In this document: positions 9,001-24,180 of the stretch, piece by piece
Layout of the letters: each line of letters starts with the position of its first letter
Numbering within the stretch: the first letter of the stretch is position 1
Assembly: GCF_900107925.1 (NCBI RefSeq)
Contig: NZ_FNUJ01000005.1
Coordinates: 1 to 64,000, forward strand
Source: Amycolatopsis pretoriensis
GTDB taxonomy: Bacteria; Actinomycetota; Actinomycetes; Mycobacteriales; Pseudonocardiaceae
Direction: 5' to 3'
Length of the DNA stretch: 64,000 bases
Notes under the pieces: generated by a model
The model's input: only the letters and a program-made list of their open reading frames with translations
The model's database searches: none
Told to the model about the DNA's origin: nothing
Made by a program: the position numbers and the translations under genes

Positions 9001-9561
9001 TCAGGACTCCGGGAAGATCACCACGCGGCGCTTCGGGTCCTCGCCCTCGCTCTCGCTCGTGACGCCGGACACCGCCGCCACCGCGTCGTGGACGACCTTG
9101 CGCTCGAACGGGCTCATCGGCTGCAGCCGCACCCGCTCGCCGCTCTGCAGCACCGACTCCGCCGTCGAGCGGCCGAGCTCGCGCAGCTCCTCGCGGCGGT
9201 CCGAGCGCCAGCCCGCGATGTCCAGCATCAGCCGGCTGCGCGAGCCGGTCTCCTGCTGGACCGCCAGGCGGGTCAGCTCCTGCAGCGCCTCGAGCACCGT
9301 GCCGCGCGGGCCGACGAGCTTCTCGAGGTCCTCACCGCCGTCGATGCTCACGATCGCGCGGCCGGCTTCGACGTCCAGATCGATGTCACCGTCGTAGTCG
9401 AGCAGGTCCAGCAGGCGCTCGAGGTAGTCGCCGGCGATGTCGCCCTCCTGAACCAGGATGTCGTCACCGCCCGCCTTCTCCTCGCCCGCCGCATCCGCCG
9501 CCGCGGCCGGGGTCACGTCGTCCTTATCGGCGTCGATCGTGTCGATCGTCTCCGACATCAT
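9001..9561 (-). CDS. jag: Jag / KhpB-like RNA-binding protein (KH and R3H domains)
   Basis: A 186-residue protein. After an acidic N-terminal stretch of about 45 residues, a KH-like domain (YLERLLDLLDYDGDIDLDV, with KLVGPRGTVLEALQEL as the nucleic-acid loop) is followed by an R3H domain (about 135-186; SPFERKVVHDAV). KhpB/Jag proteins bind RNA and affect cell elongation and envelope synthesis in other bacteria. It lies 27 bases after yidC, and the rpmH-rnpA-yidD-yidC-jag order is highly conserved. Confidence 0.92.
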   Translation of the reverse strand: MMSETIDTIDADKDDVTPAAAADAAGEEKAGGDDILVQEGDIAGDYLERLLDLLDYDGDIDLDVEAGRAIVSIDGGEDLEKLVGPRGTVLEALQELTRLAVQQETGSRSRLMLDIAGWRSDRREELRELGRSTAESVLQSGERVRLQPMSPFERKVVHDAVAAVSGVTSESEGEDPKRRVVIFPES

Positions 9562-9588
9562 TCGTCTCCTCTCCGAACCGGTCGCGCC

Positions 9589-10716
9589 TCAGCGGCGCTT
9601 CCGGCCCGACTTCCTGGTCGAGTCTTTGAGAAGGCCCGGCACCCCCGTGCCGTTGTCCTTCGAGCCGTTCTGGCCGTTCGTGTCGGCCGGGGCCGGAGCC
9701 GCGTCCGCCGCCTTGGGGGTCTCCGCCGAGGGCGCCGTGGTCTGCGCGAAGCCGTGGGCCGAGCCCGCCTTCGTGACCTTCTTCTGCGAGCCGCCCTGGG
9801 CCGGCTGGTTCTTTTTCTGCTGGACCGGCTTCTGGCCGACCTTCGGCGCGGTCGGCTTCTGCCCCGGCTTCGGGCCGAGCGACGCGCGCTTCTCCGCGGC
9901 CTCCGCCTTGCGGGCCGCCTCTTCCTTGTCGATCTTCGTGTAGACGAGGCGCTGCTGCATCAGGGTCCAGCCGTTGTTCGCCAGCCAGTAGAAGAGGAGG
10001 CCGAGCGGGAACAGCGCACCGAAGACGAGGACACCGAGCGGGAAGATGTACATCGTCAGCTTGTTCATGATCGCGGTCTGCGGGGTGGCCGACGCGGCGT
10101 TCTGCCGGGCCACCGAGTGCCGCGCGGTGAGGTGCGTGGCGATCGACGCGACGATCATCAGGGGCAGCGCGACCGGGAGCACGTTCCAGTGGAAGCCGAC
10201 GTTCGTCGCGCCACCGCTGACGACCCCGACGCCGTTGTAGACGGCCTCACCGAGGTTGACGCCGAACAGCTTCGCGTTGACGTAGGACTCGACGTCGTGC
10301 TGGGTGAAGAAGTAGTTCTCGGTCTTCGGGCCACCACCGGGTGGCGGCATCGTGAACGCGCGCAGGACGTGGTTCAGGCCGATGAACACCGGGATCTGGA
10401 GCAGCATCGGCAGGCAGCTGCCCAGCGGGTTGACGCCGTGCTCGCGCTGGAGCTTCTGCATCTCCTGCGCCTGGCGCTGCTTGTCGTTCGCGTACTTCTT
10501 CTGGAGCTTCTTCATCTCCGGCGCGAAGTCCTGCATCTTCTTCATCGACCGGACCTGGTTCACGAACGGCTTGAACATGATGCCGCGGACCGTGAAGGTC
10601 AGGAAGATGATGCCGAGGATCCAGGAGATCGCCGCGGCTTCACCGAAGACGAACCCGAAGACCTTGTGCCAACACCAGAGGATGAAGGACACGGGGTAGT
10701 AGATGAAATCGAGCAC
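9589..10716 (-). CDS. yidC: Membrane protein insertase YidC
   Basis: A 375-residue Oxa1/YidC insertase that places proteins in the cytoplasmic membrane with or without SecYEG. Hydrophobic segments are at about 27-46, 95-118, 176-196 and 220-250. The groove arginine is R44 in FTVRGIM, and a charged coiled-coil hairpin follows (MKKMQDFAPEMKKLQKKY). The tail beyond 262 is lysine-, glutamine- and proline-rich, which in this class may bind ribosomes. The short form without the large periplasmic domain is normal for Gram-positives. Confidence 0.95.
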   Translation of the reverse strand: MLDFIYYPVSFILWCWHKVFGFVFGEAAAISWILGIIFLTFTVRGIMFKPFVNQVRSMKKMQDFAPEMKKLQKKYANDKQRQAQEMQKLQREHGVNPLGSCLPMLLQIPVFIGLNHVLRAFTMPPPGGGPKTENYFFTQHDVESYVNAKLFGVNLGEAVYNGVGVVSGGATNVGFHWNVLPVALPLMIVASIATHLTARHSVARQNAASATPQTAIMNKLTMYIFPLGVLVFGALFPLGLLFYWLANNGWTLMQQRLVYTKIDKEEAARKAEAAEKRASLGPKPGQKPTAPKVGQKPVQQKKNQPAQGGSQKKVTKAGSAHGFAQTTAPSAETPKAADAAPAPADTNGQNGSKDNGTGVPGLLKDSTRKSGRKRR

Positions 10717-10721
10717 TGCTG

Positions 10722-11054
10722 CTACTCCTCGATCGGTGTATCAGGTCGTCGGTGGCGCCACGAGAACTCCTCGGGCACGGGGTCGCGGCCGGGCGGTGTC
10801 CAGGGGCCGCAGCGCAACAGCCGGCGCAGCGCGAGGTAGGAGCCGCGGCCGGCACCGTGCCGGGTGAGGGCTTCGACTGCGTACGCGCTGCAGCTCGGGT
10901 AGAACCGGCAAGCCGGCGGGAGGAAGGGCGAGATCGCCTTGCGGTAGAGCTTGATGGGGAGCAACAGGACCCACGCGACGGGGCCGGGCCGCTGGGGCGC
11001 GGGCTCCAGGTCGTGTTCGTGGTCGTGCTCGGGGGTGGCTCGCATGCCGGTCAC
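10722..11054 (-). CDS. yidD: Membrane protein insertion efficiency factor YidD
   Basis: A 110-residue YidD protein with the family core [21 protein letters not shown] and [10 protein letters not shown], and three conserved cysteines. YidD sits at the inner face of the membrane and assists YidC insertion. The GTG start overlaps the rnpA stop (GTGA); ATG 11045 is an alternative. It is 5 bases upstream of yidC. Confidence 0.92.
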   Translation of the reverse strand: MTGMRATPEHDHEHDLEPAPQRPGPVAWVLLLPIKLYRKAISPFLPPACRFYPSCSAYAVEALTRHGAGRGSYLALRRLLRCGPWTPPGRDPVPEEFSWRHRRPDTPIEE

Positions 11055-11488
11055 ACCGCTGATCCGTGGTCGGGGTCCGCGTCGGCGGGACGCGTCGGGC
11101 GCGGGGCATCCCCGGCCGGACGGTGCGACGGCGTGAGTCCCAGCCGGCGCAGTGCGGCGTCGAGATCGGCTCCGAGCTCCGCGCTGGACGCGGACGCGGC
11201 CGGCGGTAATGCCCTAACGACCAACGCACTGCCGGGCGGCAGGGTTCCGAGCCGCGCCGAAACGAGGTGACGCAGCCGCCGGGTGACGCGGTGGCGGACC
11301 ACCGAGTTCCCCACGGCCTTGCTCACCACAAAACCCGCCCTGGCCGCCGACGGCACAGCGTCGGCGGCCCCGGACGGGTCCGTGGTCAGCGCGTGGACGA
11401 CGAGGCGGCGCTTGCCTGCCCGGGACCCGCGACGGAGAACCACGCGGAAATCCTCACTCCGCCGCAAACGTGCGGCAGCCGGCAGCAC
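11051..11488 (-). CDS. rnpA: Ribonuclease P protein component
   Basis: A 145-residue RNase P protein, which helps the RNA subunit mature tRNA 5' ends. The RNR motif region reads [17 protein letters not shown], and the N-terminal [18 protein letters not shown] is typical. The C-terminus has about 25 additional low-complexity residues. It lies 21 bases after rpmH and overlaps yidD. Confidence 0.95.
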   Translation of the reverse strand: MLPAAARLRRSEDFRVVLRRGSRAGKRRLVVHALTTDPSGAADAVPSAARAGFVVSKAVGNSVVRHRVTRRLRHLVSARLGTLPPGSALVVRALPPAASASSAELGADLDAALRRLGLTPSHRPAGDAPRPTRPADADPDHGSAV

Positions 11489-11509
11489 GGCGCGCCCCGA
11501 CGTGCCGGA

Positions 11510-11653
11510 TCAGGCGGACAGCGCGGCGCGGCCCTTGCGACGGCGGCCCGCCAGGATGGCCCGGCCGGCACGCGTGCGCATGCGCAGGCGGAAGCCGTGC
11601 GTCTTGGCGCGGCGGCGGTTGTTCGGCTGGAAGGTGCGCTTACCCTTGCTCAC
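11510..11653 (-). CDS. rpmH: 50S ribosomal protein L34
   Basis: A 47-residue, strongly basic protein beginning [20 protein letters not shown], the L34 signature, ending in [12 protein letters not shown]. The GTG start at 11653 has GGAGAAGC upstream. It is the first gene of the minus-strand operon that ends with jag. Confidence 0.97.
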   Translation of the reverse strand: MSKGKRTFQPNNRRRAKTHGFRLRMRTRAGRAILAGRRRKGRAALSA

Positions 11654-12228
11654 TGCTTCTCCTGTGTGTCGCGTCGGACGCCGGGGTTTCCGCCCCGTCG
11701 TCTGGCGTGTCGTGCGGGCGCACGGCAGTCTCTGGTGTCTCCTACCAACGTGTGGCCTCGTCACGACGAGCGACGACAACGTGGGCACGCGAATAGCACC
11801 CGTCGCATACGGGAGACTTTACGAGGGTACGCACCCCCGTCGGGCGGCCGGTAAGCACCCCCTCGGCCACGGTCCGCGACGGGCCGGTGGAGCCGAGATC
11901 ATCGACGCCGGGGCACCGAATGGCAACACGCCGTACACCGTGAAATGCTTGCGACCCAGGATGCCTTGTGGCAGCGGGCGGGGCTTGTTAGCGTGCCTCT
12001 CTCGGGTCACCGGTCGAGGTGCACGAGTATCCGGGTGGTGGAGTGCCCACCGGCGTACGACGAGCCCGCAGGTGGCGTCGCCGCGGGTCGCCGTACATTA
12101 GTGCACAGCTGTGGACAACTATGTGGATATTCGCTGTGCCGATGCACACGCCGGTCCGCGAGGGGCGCCGGACCGCGTGACCAGGGGCGTCGGCCGTCCA
12201 CGCCGACGAGGGGAGGGGAGCCGAACAG
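11654..12228. promoter_or_regulatory. rpmH-dnaA divergent promoter region with DnaA boxes
   Basis: This 575-base gap holds no credible gene. At its dnaA-proximal end are a perfect TGTGGACAA (12110-12118, reverse of TTGTCCACA), TGTGGATAT (12122-12130) and an overlapping GTGCACAGC. These lie about 100-120 bases before the dnaA start and suggest autoregulation by DnaA. GGGAGGGGAG precedes the dnaA GTG. Confidence 0.7.
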
Positions 12229-13839
12229 GTGTCGGAGCACCAGCACAATCTGGGCGTCATCTGGGAACAGGTGGTGCGCGAACTGTCCGACGGGACCCTG
12301 TCCCCGCAGCAGCGCGCCTGGATGCGCGTGACCCGACCGATCGGCCTGCTCGACGGCACCGCCCTGCTGGCGGCTCCCAGTGACTTCGCGAAGGAAGCGA
12401 TCGAACGCGGCCTGCGCGGTGCGATCACCGACGCGCTCTCCCGGCGGCTCGGCCGCGCCATCTCGCTCGCGGTGAAGGTCGACAGCACCGAGGCGGTCGC
12501 CCCGGTTCCCGCTCCCCACTACGTGCCGTCACCCGGCCGGGTGGAAAACGGCGCCGTGGCCGAGCCGGCGCCCGTGCCGCGGCCGGGTCCCGGTCCGATG
12601 CTGCCGCCGCCGCGTCCCGAGCCGGCGCCGCCGCTGCCCCCACACCAGTCCGTCGCGCCGAAGCCCGACGACGGTGACGACACGGACGAAGAGGTGGACG
12701 AAGAAGGCGAAGCGCTCGCCGCCGTCCACGAGATCTGGCCGACGTTCTCCGGCCAGCCGATCGCCGGCCAGCCCTACACCGCGCCGGCGCAGCCGCAGAC
12801 GTCGAAGACGAAGCTGAACGAGAAGTACACCTTCGACACGTTCGTCATCGGCGCGTCCAACCGCTTCGCCCACGCGGCCGCCGTCGCCGTCGCCGAAGCA
12901 CCGGCCCGCGCGTACAACCCCCTTTTCATCTGGGGTGAGTCCGGGCTCGGCAAGACGCACCTGCTGCACGCGGTCGGCCACTACGCGCAACGGCTCTTCC
13001 CCGGCATGCGCGTCCGGTACGTCTCGACCGAAGAGTTCACGAACGACTTCATCAACTCGCTGCGCGACGACCGCAAGGTCGCGTTCCAGCGGCGCTACCG
13101 CGACATCGACATCCTGCTCGTCGACGACATCCAGTTCCTGGAAGGAAAAGAAGGTACGCAGGAAGAGTTCTTCCACACCTTCAACACCCTCCACAACGCG
13201 AACAAGCAGATCGTCGTCAGCTCCGACCGCCCGCCCAAGCGCCTCGAGACGCTGGAGGACCGGCTGCGGACGCGGTTCGAGTGGGGCCTGATCACCGACA
13301 TCCAGCCGCCCGAACTGGAGACGCGCATCGCGATCCTCCGCAAGAAGGCGGCGCAGGACCGGCTCGCGGTGCCGGGCGACGTCCTGGAGTTCATCGCCTC
13401 GCGCGTCGAGGCGAACATCCGGGAGCTCGAAGGCGCGCTCATCCGCGTCACCGCGTTCGCGTCGCTGAACCAGCAGCCGGTCGACGCCGGCCTGGCCGAA
13501 ATCGTGCTGCGGGACCTCATCCCCGACTCGCACGCGCCGGAGATCACGGCGCCGACCATCATGGGCGTCATCTCCGAGTTCTTCGACGTGACGCTCGACG
13601 ACCTGTGCGGCCCCGGCAAGACGAAGGCGCTCGCCACGGCCCGCCAGATCGCGATGTACCTCTGCCGCGAGCTGACCGACATGTCGCTGCCGAAGATCGG
13701 GCAGACGTTCGGCGGCCGCGACCACACGACCGTCATGCACGCGGACAAGAAGATCCGCAAGGAGATGGCCGAGCGCCGGCGCATCTACGACCAGGTGCAG
13801 GAGCTGACGTCGCGCATCAAGCAGCGCGCCCGCCAGTAG
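12229..13839 (+). CDS. dnaA: Chromosomal replication initiator DnaA
   Basis: A 536-residue AAA+ initiator. Domain I (about 1-85) is followed by a long proline- and acid-rich domain II (about 90-195). Domain III carries Walker [10 protein letters not shown] and Walker [10 protein letters not shown]. Domain IV ends with [15 protein letters not shown], the DnaA-box-binding signature. The GTG start at 12229 gives [15 protein letters not shown]. oriC follows the gene directly, as in Streptomyces and mycobacteria. Confidence 0.98.
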   Translation: MSEHQHNLGVIWEQVVRELSDGTLSPQQRAWMRVTRPIGLLDGTALLAAPSDFAKEAIERGLRGAITDALSRRLGRAISLAVKVDSTEAVAPVPAPHYVPSPGRVENGAVAEPAPVPRPGPGPMLPPPRPEPAPPLPPHQSVAPKPDDGDDTDEEVDEEGEALAAVHEIWPTFSGQPIAGQPYTAPAQPQTSKTKLNEKYTFDTFVIGASNRFAHAAAVAVAEAPARAYNPLFIWGESGLGKTHLLHAVGHYAQRLFPGMRVRYVSTEEFTNDFINSLRDDRKVAFQRRYRDIDILLVDDIQFLEGKEGTQEEFFHTFNTLHNANKQIVVSSDRPPKRLETLEDRLRTRFEWGLITDIQPPELETRIAILRKKAAQDRLAVPGDVLEFIASRVEANIRELEGALIRVTAFASLNQQPVDAGLAEIVLRDLIPDSHAPEITAPTIMGVISEFFDVTLDDLCGPGKTKALATARQIAMYLCRELTDMSLPKIGQTFGGRDHTTVMHADKKIRKEMAERRRIYDQVQELTSRIKQRARQ

Positions 13840-13865
13840 CACATCCCTTACCTCCCAACGACTTC

Positions 13866-13892
13866 GGGGCGTCCGCGCAATGTGGACGCCCC
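13866..13892 (+). terminator. dnaA terminator
   Basis: A 9-bp perfect stem, GGGGCGTCC (13866-13874) with GGACGCCCC (13884-13892), then TTCGTCGTCTT. It starts 26 bases past the dnaA stop and separates dnaA transcription from oriC. Confidence 0.75.
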
Positions 13893-13919
13893 TTCGTCGT
13901 CTTCGGACGAAGTCGCGAA

Positions 13920-14400
13920 AAATAGTTGTACACAAGGAAGTTTCCCCATGGTGTGGGCGGATTGCCCACAGTGCCAACGGATCTCCCAGCAGCGACGACG
14001 CGGATTCCGTCCACACCCCGCCCACAGGTGATCCACAGTCCATCCACACCGTTGTCCACGTCGATTCCACAGGTTGCCCACATTCTGTGCACAGCACGAG
14101 CCGATCACTCGGTAGGGCGAACCGGACCCCTCCGCGCACCCCCAGACCCTGGGGACGGAACCCCCCACACCTGGGGACAACCGTGGGGACAACTCGGCCC
14201 GGCTGTGGACGAATCGGGGGATGCCCGAAACCATCCACGGACGCCCCGAGTTGCCCACAGGACTGCCACCACGGTTCTCCACATGCCCGCGAGCGCTCCG
14301 ACCTGCGCGAACGAGCTCAATCCACACAATCCACAACGCTTACTACTGCTACTGCCTTTAGATCTCTTCTAAGAGAGAACAAAACAAAAACAGGCGATGG
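13920..14400. other. Chromosomal replication origin oriC
   Basis: The dnaA-dnaN gap is packed with DnaA-box-like 9-mers in both orientations. They include TTGTACACA (13926), TTGCCCACA (13962, 14074, 14251), TTGTCCACG (14052), CCATCCACA (14040), GATTCCACA (14063), TGGGGACAA (14172, 14184), TGTGGACGA (14204) and CAATCCACA (14318, 14327). I count about 15 to 20. An AT-rich stretch at about 14336-14395 (with TTTAGATCTCTTCTAAGAG and AACAAAACAAAAAC) is the best candidate for the unwinding element. Position and composition match Streptomyces and mycobacterial oriC. From 14400 to 14628 I see only the dnaN leader. Confidence 0.92.
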
Positions 14401-14628
14401 ACGAAGTTGGGGACAGCCGCGAGAACGTGTCGGCAAGTCGACAAACTCAAGGGGAGGCCGAGGTGACGGCGGGCCCCGCGACGGCCTAACGTGGACGCCT
14501 GCACCTGGTCCGCGCTCCGGCCGCTCAAGCGGGAGGGCGGACCGGCCGGAGGGGGCAGCCGGTCACTGCCCCGCGAGAACGAGGCCTGGCCCGAGCCACG
14601 AGCGCTCGGTCGTCGAAAGGATGCGCGC

Positions 14629-15762
14629 ATGAAGATCCGCGTCGAGCGTGACGGGCTCGCCGACGCCGTCGCGTGGGTGGCCAGAAGCCTCCCCTCCCGG
14701 CCTCCCGTGCCGGTTCTCGGCGGTGTCCTGCTCGACGCCGGTTCGGACGGCGAGAGCGACGCGCTGACCGTCTCGGGCTTCGACTACGAGGTTTCCGCCA
14801 CGGTGGGCGTCCCGGCGACGATCGCCGACGGCGGCCGCCTGCTCGTGTCCGGGCGCCTCCTCGCCGACATCACCAAGGCGCTGCCCGCGCAGCCGGTCGA
14901 GATCTCCGTCGACGGTGCGCGCGCCACCATCACGTGCGGCAGCGCGCGGTTCTCCCTGCCGACCATGCCGGTCGAGGACTACCCGCAGCTGCCGTCCCAG
15001 CCCGCCTTCGCGGGCGAGCTCGCGGGCGACGCGTTCGGCCAGGCCGTCACCCAGGTCGTCGTCGCCGCGGGCAAGGACGACACGCTGCCGATGCTGACCG
15101 GCATGCGGCTCGAGATCTCCGGCAGCTCGCTGACCCTCGTCGCGACCGACCGCTTCCGGCTCGCCATGCGCGAGTTCACCTGGCAGCCGGCCGAGGGCCT
15201 GGCCGACGCCGCGGTGCTCGTCCCGGCGCGCACCCTCGCCGAAGCCGCCAAGACGCTCGGCGCGAGCGGCGCCACGATCCGCCTCGCGCTCGCCAGCGGC
15301 GAAGGCCTGCTCGGCCTGTCCGGTTCCGGGCGCTACACGACGACCCGCCTGCTCGACGCGGAGTTCCCGCCGTACCGCCAGCTGCTGCCCGCGTCGCACA
15401 CCTCGCGCGCGGTCATCGACGTGTCCGCTCTCACCGAGTCCATCAAGCGCGTTTCGCTGGTGGCGGAGCGGGGGACTCAGGTACGACTGGAGTTCGGGGA
15501 CAACACGCTGCGGTTGTCCGCGGGCGGCGACGACGAGGGAAGCGCCGAAGAGGAGCTTCAGGTCGAGTACGAGGGTGAGCCGGTGACCATCGCGTTCAAC
15601 CCGGGTTACCTCGTCGACGGCCTGGGCGCACTCCACAGCGACCGGGCGGAGCTCACGTTCACCACGCCGAACCGGCCGGCGCTGATCAAGCCCGCCGACC
15701 CCGAGGGCAACGTCGTCCCCGGCTACCTCTACCTCCTGATGCCGGTCCGCCTTCCCGGCTGA
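14629..15762 (+). CDS. dnaN: DNA polymerase III sliding clamp (beta)
   Basis: A 377-residue beta clamp that tethers DNA polymerase III to DNA. The three-domain repeat is visible; the second and third domains contain [27 protein letters not shown] and the C-terminal [11 protein letters not shown] of the protein-binding pocket. ATG 14629 is chosen with GAAAGG about 6 bases upstream; the frame is open further upstream but that is origin DNA. Confidence 0.97.
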   Translation: MKIRVERDGLADAVAWVARSLPSRPPVPVLGGVLLDAGSDGESDALTVSGFDYEVSATVGVPATIADGGRLLVSGRLLADITKALPAQPVEISVDGARATITCGSARFSLPTMPVEDYPQLPSQPAFAGELAGDAFGQAVTQVVVAAGKDDTLPMLTGMRLEISGSSLTLVATDRFRLAMREFTWQPAEGLADAAVLVPARTLAEAAKTLGASGATIRLALASGEGLLGLSGSGRYTTTRLLDAEFPPYRQLLPASHTSRAVIDVSALTESIKRVSLVAERGTQVRLEFGDNTLRLSAGGDDEGSAEEELQVEYEGEPVTIAFNPGYLVDGLGALHSDRAELTFTTPNRPALIKPADPEGNVVPGYLYLLMPVRLPG

Positions 15763-15796
15763 CCCGCACTTCTCGTTAGCACGTAAGGGGATCTCG

Positions 15797-16687
15797 ATGG
15801 TTCAGCTCGGTCTGATCGGCCTGGGCAAGATGGGCTTCAACATGCGTGAGCGGCTGCGCGCGGCCGGTCACGAGGTGGTCGGCTACGACCGCAACCCGGA
15901 CGTCTCCGACACGACGTCGCTCGAAGACCTCGTGTCCAAACTGGACGGCCCGCGGATCGTCTGGATCATGGTCCCGGCCGGCGAGCCGACCCGGCAGACC
16001 GTCACCGAGCTGGGCAACCTGCTCTCCGCCGGCGACATGGTGATCGACGGCGGCAACTCGAAGTACACCGACGACAAGCTGAACGCCGATCTGCTGGCGG
16101 CGAAGAACATCGGCTACGTCGACTGCGGCGTGTCCGGTGGCGTGTGGGGCAAGGACAACGGCTACGGCCTGATGGTCGGCGGCGCGGCCGCCGACGTCGA
16201 GAAGGCGATGCCGATCTTCGACGCGCTGCGCCCGGAAGGCCCGCGCGAAGAAGGCTTCTCGCACGCCGGCGACGTCGGCGCGGGGCACTACGCGAAGATG
16301 ATCCACAACGGCATCGAGTACGGCATGATGCAGGCCTTCGCCGAAGGCTTCGAGCTGCTCGAGGCCGCGAAGGTCGTCAACGACGTGCCCGCGGTGATCA
16401 AGGGCTGGCAGCGCGGCACGGTCGTCCGGTCCTGGCTGCTCGACCTGCTCGTGCGCGCCCTGGACGAGGACCCGGAGCTGGACGACCTCGAGGGGTACGT
16501 CGAGGATTCCGGCGAAGGCCGCTGGACGCTGGAAGAGGCGATCAACAACGCGGTGCCGGCGCCGGTCATCTCGGCCGCGCTGTTCGCGCGGTTCGCCTCG
16601 CGGCAGGAGCACTCGGCCGCGATGCGCGCGGTCGCCGCGCTGCGCAACCAGTTCGGCGGGCACGCCGTGAAGAAGGTCGGCGGGTAA
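15797..16687 (+). CDS. gnd: 6-phosphogluconate dehydrogenase, decarboxylating (short type)
   Basis: A 296-residue enzyme that oxidises 6-phosphogluconate to ribulose 5-phosphate and CO2. The Rossmann motif is [12 protein letters not shown] at the N-terminus; [10 protein letters not shown] is the substrate loop, and [14 protein letters not shown] carries the catalytic lysine and the HN pair. At about 300 residues it is the short GndA class, many of which use NAD+. It sits between dnaN and recF with an 11-base gap to recF, an arrangement seen in Streptomyces and relatives. Confidence 0.93.
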   Translation: MVQLGLIGLGKMGFNMRERLRAAGHEVVGYDRNPDVSDTTSLEDLVSKLDGPRIVWIMVPAGEPTRQTVTELGNLLSAGDMVIDGGNSKYTDDKLNADLLAAKNIGYVDCGVSGGVWGKDNGYGLMVGGAAADVEKAMPIFDALRPEGPREEGFSHAGDVGAGHYAKMIHNGIEYGMMQAFAEGFELLEAAKVVNDVPAVIKGWQRGTVVRSWLLDLLVRALDEDPELDDLEGYVEDSGEGRWTLEEAINNAVPAPVISAALFARFASRQEHSAAMRAVAALRNQFGGHAVKKVGG

Positions 16688-16697
16688 GGAGCAGCTG

Positions 16698-17852
16698 GTG
16701 TATCTGCGTCACCTGCAGGTCACCGACTTCCGCTCCTGGCCGCAGGCCGATCTCGCGCTGGACCCGGGGCCGACCGTGCTGGTCGGCCAGAACGGTCGCG
16801 GCAAGACCAACCTGCTGGAGGCGATCGGGTACGTCGCGACGCTGGGCTCGCACCGCGTCGCGACGGACGCGCCGCTGATCCGGCACGGCTGCGAGCGCGC
16901 GCTGGTGCGGGTCGCGGTGGTCAACGACGACCGCGAGCTGACCGTCGAGCTCGAGATCACCGCCGGCCGCGCGAACCGCGCCCGGGTCAACCGCGGCGCG
17001 GTCGGCCGGCCGCGCGACGTGCTCGGGATCCTGCGGACGGTGCTGTTCTCGCCGGAGGACCTGTCGCTGGTCCGGGGCGACCCGAGCGAGCGAAGGCGGT
17101 TCCTCGACGAGCTCCTCGTGCTGCGCGCGCCGCGGTACGCGGGGGTCCGGGCCGACTACGAGAAGGTGCTGAAGCAGCGCAACGCCCTGCTCAAGACCGC
17201 GGGGAAACGGCGTACGGGCCGCGAAGACCCGTACGCGCTCTCGACATTGGAAGTCTGGGACGACCACCTCGCGGTGGCGGGCGCGGAGCTGCTGGCCGCG
17301 CGCCTGAACCTCGTCGCGGACCTCGGGCCGTACGCGGCCGCCGCGTACATGGGAGTCGCGCCGGACTCGCGTCCGGCGAAGATTTCGTACAAGTCGTCGC
17401 TGGGTGACGCTCTGGCGGAGACGTACGGCGTACCGGATGGCGAACGGGCGCAACCCGACGTCCTCAAAGACGTCTTGCTCAAAGCACTCGGTGAGGCCCG
17501 GAAGGCCGAGCTCGAGCGCGGGATCAGCCTGGTCGGCCCGCACCGGGACGAGCTGGAGCTGATCCTCGGCGAGGCGCCGGCCAAGGGGTACGCGAGCCAC
17601 GGCGAGTCGTGGTCGTTCGCGCTCGCCCTCCGGCTCGGCAGCTACGAGCTGCTGCGCGGGGAGGCGGGCGAGCCGGTGCTGCTGCTCGACGACGTGTTCG
17701 CCGAGCTGGACCGCAAGCGCCGGGCCCGGCTGGCCGAGGTGGCGGCGAGCGCCGAGCAGGTGCTGGTGACCGCCGCGGTCGACGAAGACGTGCCGAGCGA
17801 GCTGGCCGGCGGCCGGTTCGTGGTGGCGGATGGTGAGATCACGCGTGGCTGA
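16698..17852 (+). CDS. recF: DNA repair protein RecF
   Basis: A 384-residue SMC-like ATPase of the RecFOR pathway that loads RecA at gaps. It has the Walker [14 protein letters not shown], the signature [11 protein letters not shown] and the Walker B-D-loop [11 protein letters not shown]. The GTG start follows GGAGCAGCT. It overlaps the next gene by 8 bases. Confidence 0.96.
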   Translation: MYLRHLQVTDFRSWPQADLALDPGPTVLVGQNGRGKTNLLEAIGYVATLGSHRVATDAPLIRHGCERALVRVAVVNDDRELTVELEITAGRANRARVNRGAVGRPRDVLGILRTVLFSPEDLSLVRGDPSERRRFLDELLVLRAPRYAGVRADYEKVLKQRNALLKTAGKRRTGREDPYALSTLEVWDDHLAVAGAELLAARLNLVADLGPYAAAAYMGVAPDSRPAKISYKSSLGDALAETYGVPDGERAQPDVLKDVLLKALGEARKAELERGISLVGPHRDELELILGEAPAKGYASHGESWSFALALRLGSYELLRGEAGEPVLLLDDVFAELDRKRRARLAEVAASAEQVLVTAAVDEDVPSELAGGRFVVADGEITRG

Positions 17853-18570
17853 GCCGGACGAAAGAGCACCCGGTGTGACGGGTCGCACAAACCGCACCCG
17901 ATCTGGGGACAAACCTGTGGACAGTGTGGATAACACGGTGAATGAGTTATCGCTGCCCGTGACCGTACGGCCAGATAGGTGGCGCAAAACGTCCGAAACC
18001 GGCACCAAGCCACCCGTCGGCACTGAGCGTGACAACAGCGCTGGGCCGAACGAGGCACCCCAGACCGGGCGGGACCTCGCCCACGCCGCGCTCGAAGCGG
18101 CCAAGGCGAAGGCCAAGGAACGGGGTACTTCCCCGGGCTACCGGCGCCGTGCCGCCGGCGGTGGCGGGGGCCAGAACCCCCGGCGCCGCCGCTGGTCGGG
18201 ACCGGGCGCGGACCCGCGCGACCCGCAGCCGCTCGGCCGGCTCGTCTCGCGGCTGGTCACCGACCGCGGCTGGAACGAGAGCGTCACGACCGCCCGCGTC
18301 TTCGCGCAGTGGGCCCGGCTGGTGGGCGAGGACGTCGCCGAACACGCCCAGCCGGTCGCGCTGAAAGACGGGGAACTCACCGTGCGCGCGAGCTCCACGG
18401 CGTGGGCCACGCAGCTGCGGTTGCTGCAGGGAAAGCTGCTGCACAAGATCGCCGCGGGCGTCGGGAACGGCGTCGTCAAGCGCATGCGGATCCAGGGTCC
18501 GACCGCTCCGAGCTGGCGGAAAGGCCCCCGGCACGTGCCCGGTCGCGGCCCGCGTGACACGTACGGCTGA
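17845..18570 (+). CDS. DUF721 / DciA-like protein
   Basis: A 241-residue protein whose C-terminal half (about 130-230) is a DUF721 domain: [38 protein letters not shown] and [11 protein letters not shown]. DciA proteins of this family help load the replicative helicase, and actinobacteria lack DnaC, so a helicase-loader role is plausible. The N-terminal half is basic and low in complexity. Two DnaA-box-like sequences, TGTGGACAG (17916) and TGTGGATAA (17925), lie inside the coding region. GTG 17845 overlaps the recF stop; ATG 17830 is an alternative. Confidence 0.88.
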   Translation: MAEPDERAPGVTGRTNRTRSGDKPVDSVDNTVNELSLPVTVRPDRWRKTSETGTKPPVGTERDNSAGPNEAPQTGRDLAHAALEAAKAKAKERGTSPGYRRRAAGGGGGQNPRRRRWSGPGADPRDPQPLGRLVSRLVTDRGWNESVTTARVFAQWARLVGEDVAEHAQPVALKDGELTVRASSTAWATQLRLLQGKLLHKIAAGVGNGVVKRMRIQGPTAPSWRKGPRHVPGRGPRDTYG

Positions 18571-18668
18571 CCCGGGTTGCGCGATGCTCGGTTGAATGCC
18601 CCGAGAACGCATTCAGACCTACCGAATTACGTCAAGACTCGGCTCGAACCGATTTCGTCCGTCTGTGA

Positions 18669-20735
<2,067 letters not shown>

Positions 20736-20786
20736 GCGTTCCCCGCTCTTCGCCCCGCTTAGGACTCTCCACTCGAGAAGGACTCC

Positions 20787-23345
<2,559 letters not shown>

Positions 23346-23394
23346 ATTTGCTCTCCGACGACGGCCCCACGGCACGGGTAAGGACTGACTCTTC

Positions 23395-24048
23395 GTGACA
23401 CCATCCGAGAATCCCGAGGCAGCGGGTTCGAACGGGACTCCGGCGAGCCCGCCCTGGCAGAGGGTCGGCAAGGACGGCGACTCCGAAGCGACGGTCGGGA
23501 TTGCCACGGACGAAGCGCTGCCGGCCGGGGAGACCCAACCGGTCTCCCCGGACCAGCGCCCGGTGGTAACGGGCAGCGCGGCCCCGAAGCTGTTCGGCGA
23601 CACCCCGCCTTCAGGCGCCGAGGTCCCACCGGCCTCGGCACAGCGAGCCCGCCCGAGCGCCCTACGACGTCCAGGCCGCGGCCCGCGTCGCGCATCGCTG
23701 CAGGTCAAGCGGTTCGACCCGTGGTCGGTGCTGAAGCTGTCCCTGGTCCTGGGCGTGGCGATGTTCTTCGTCTGGCTGGTGGCGGTCGGCGTCCTGTACA
23801 CGGTGCTGGACGGCATGGGCGTCTGGGACAAGCTGAACGGAACGTACTCGTCCCTGGTGGGCGGCGAGGGGGCCAACGCATCCTCGGAACCGCTGATCAG
23901 CGCGGGCCGCGTGTTCGGCATCGCGGCGATCCTCGGAGCGATCAACATCGTGCTGGTCTCGGCCCTGGCGACGGTGAGCGCGTTCATCTACAACGTGTCG
24001 GCCGACCTCGCCGGAGGCCTGGAAGTCACGCTGTCGGAGCGAGAGTAA
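23395..24048 (+). CDS. DUF3566 membrane protein
   Basis: A 217-residue protein with a long, disordered N-terminus (about 100 residues) and two predicted membrane helices: LKLSLVLGVAMFFVWLVAVGVL (about 112-135) and IAAILGAINIVLVSALATVSAF (about 180-205). The DUF3566 family is conserved after gyrA in actinobacteria (Rv0007 in M. tuberculosis). Function is unknown; envelope association is inferred. The GTG start follows AAGGACTGACTCTTC. Confidence 0.9.
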   Translation: MTPSENPEAAGSNGTPASPPWQRVGKDGDSEATVGIATDEALPAGETQPVSPDQRPVVTGSAAPKLFGDTPPSGAEVPPASAQRARPSALRRPGRGPRRASLQVKRFDPWSVLKLSLVLGVAMFFVWLVAVGVLYTVLDGMGVWDKLNGTYSSLVGGEGANASSEPLISAGRVFGIAAILGAINIVLVSALATVSAFIYNVSADLAGGLEVTLSERE

Positions 24049-24097
24049 CCCGGTTGCGGGGCCCCTCCGGGGGTCCTGTAAAGTTCTCCTCGTTCAA

Positions 24098-24171
24098 GGG
24101 CCTATAGCTCAGGCGGTTAGAGCGCTTCGCTGATAACGAAGAGGTCCCAGGTTCAAGTCCTGGTAGGCCCA
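24098..24171 (+). tRNA. tRNA-Ile (anticodon GAT)
   Basis: A 74-base cloverleaf: acceptor GGGCCTA pairs with TAGGCCC, the anticodon stem-loop is CTTCG-CTGATAA-CGAAG with GAT at 24132-24134, and the T arm contains GTTCAAGTC. CCA is not encoded. Its 3' 42 bases belong to the 43-bp att repeat (24130-24172), so the 3' half in this copy was supplied by the integrated element while the gene remains intact. Confidence 0.97.
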
Positions 24172-24172
24172 C
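24130..24172 (+). repeat. attL: 43-bp direct repeat (tRNA-Ile 3' end)
   Basis: Bases 24130-24172 are identical to 43863-43905. The repeat runs from the anticodon loop to one base past the tRNA end. Together they define the two ends of the integrated element. Confidence 0.95.
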
Positions 24173-24180
24173 GCAGGTCA

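Noticed and set aside
12529-14238. Minus-strand open frame over dnaA and oriC.
   Set aside because: It is a shadow of dnaA; it would also run through the oriC boxes. No family resemblance.
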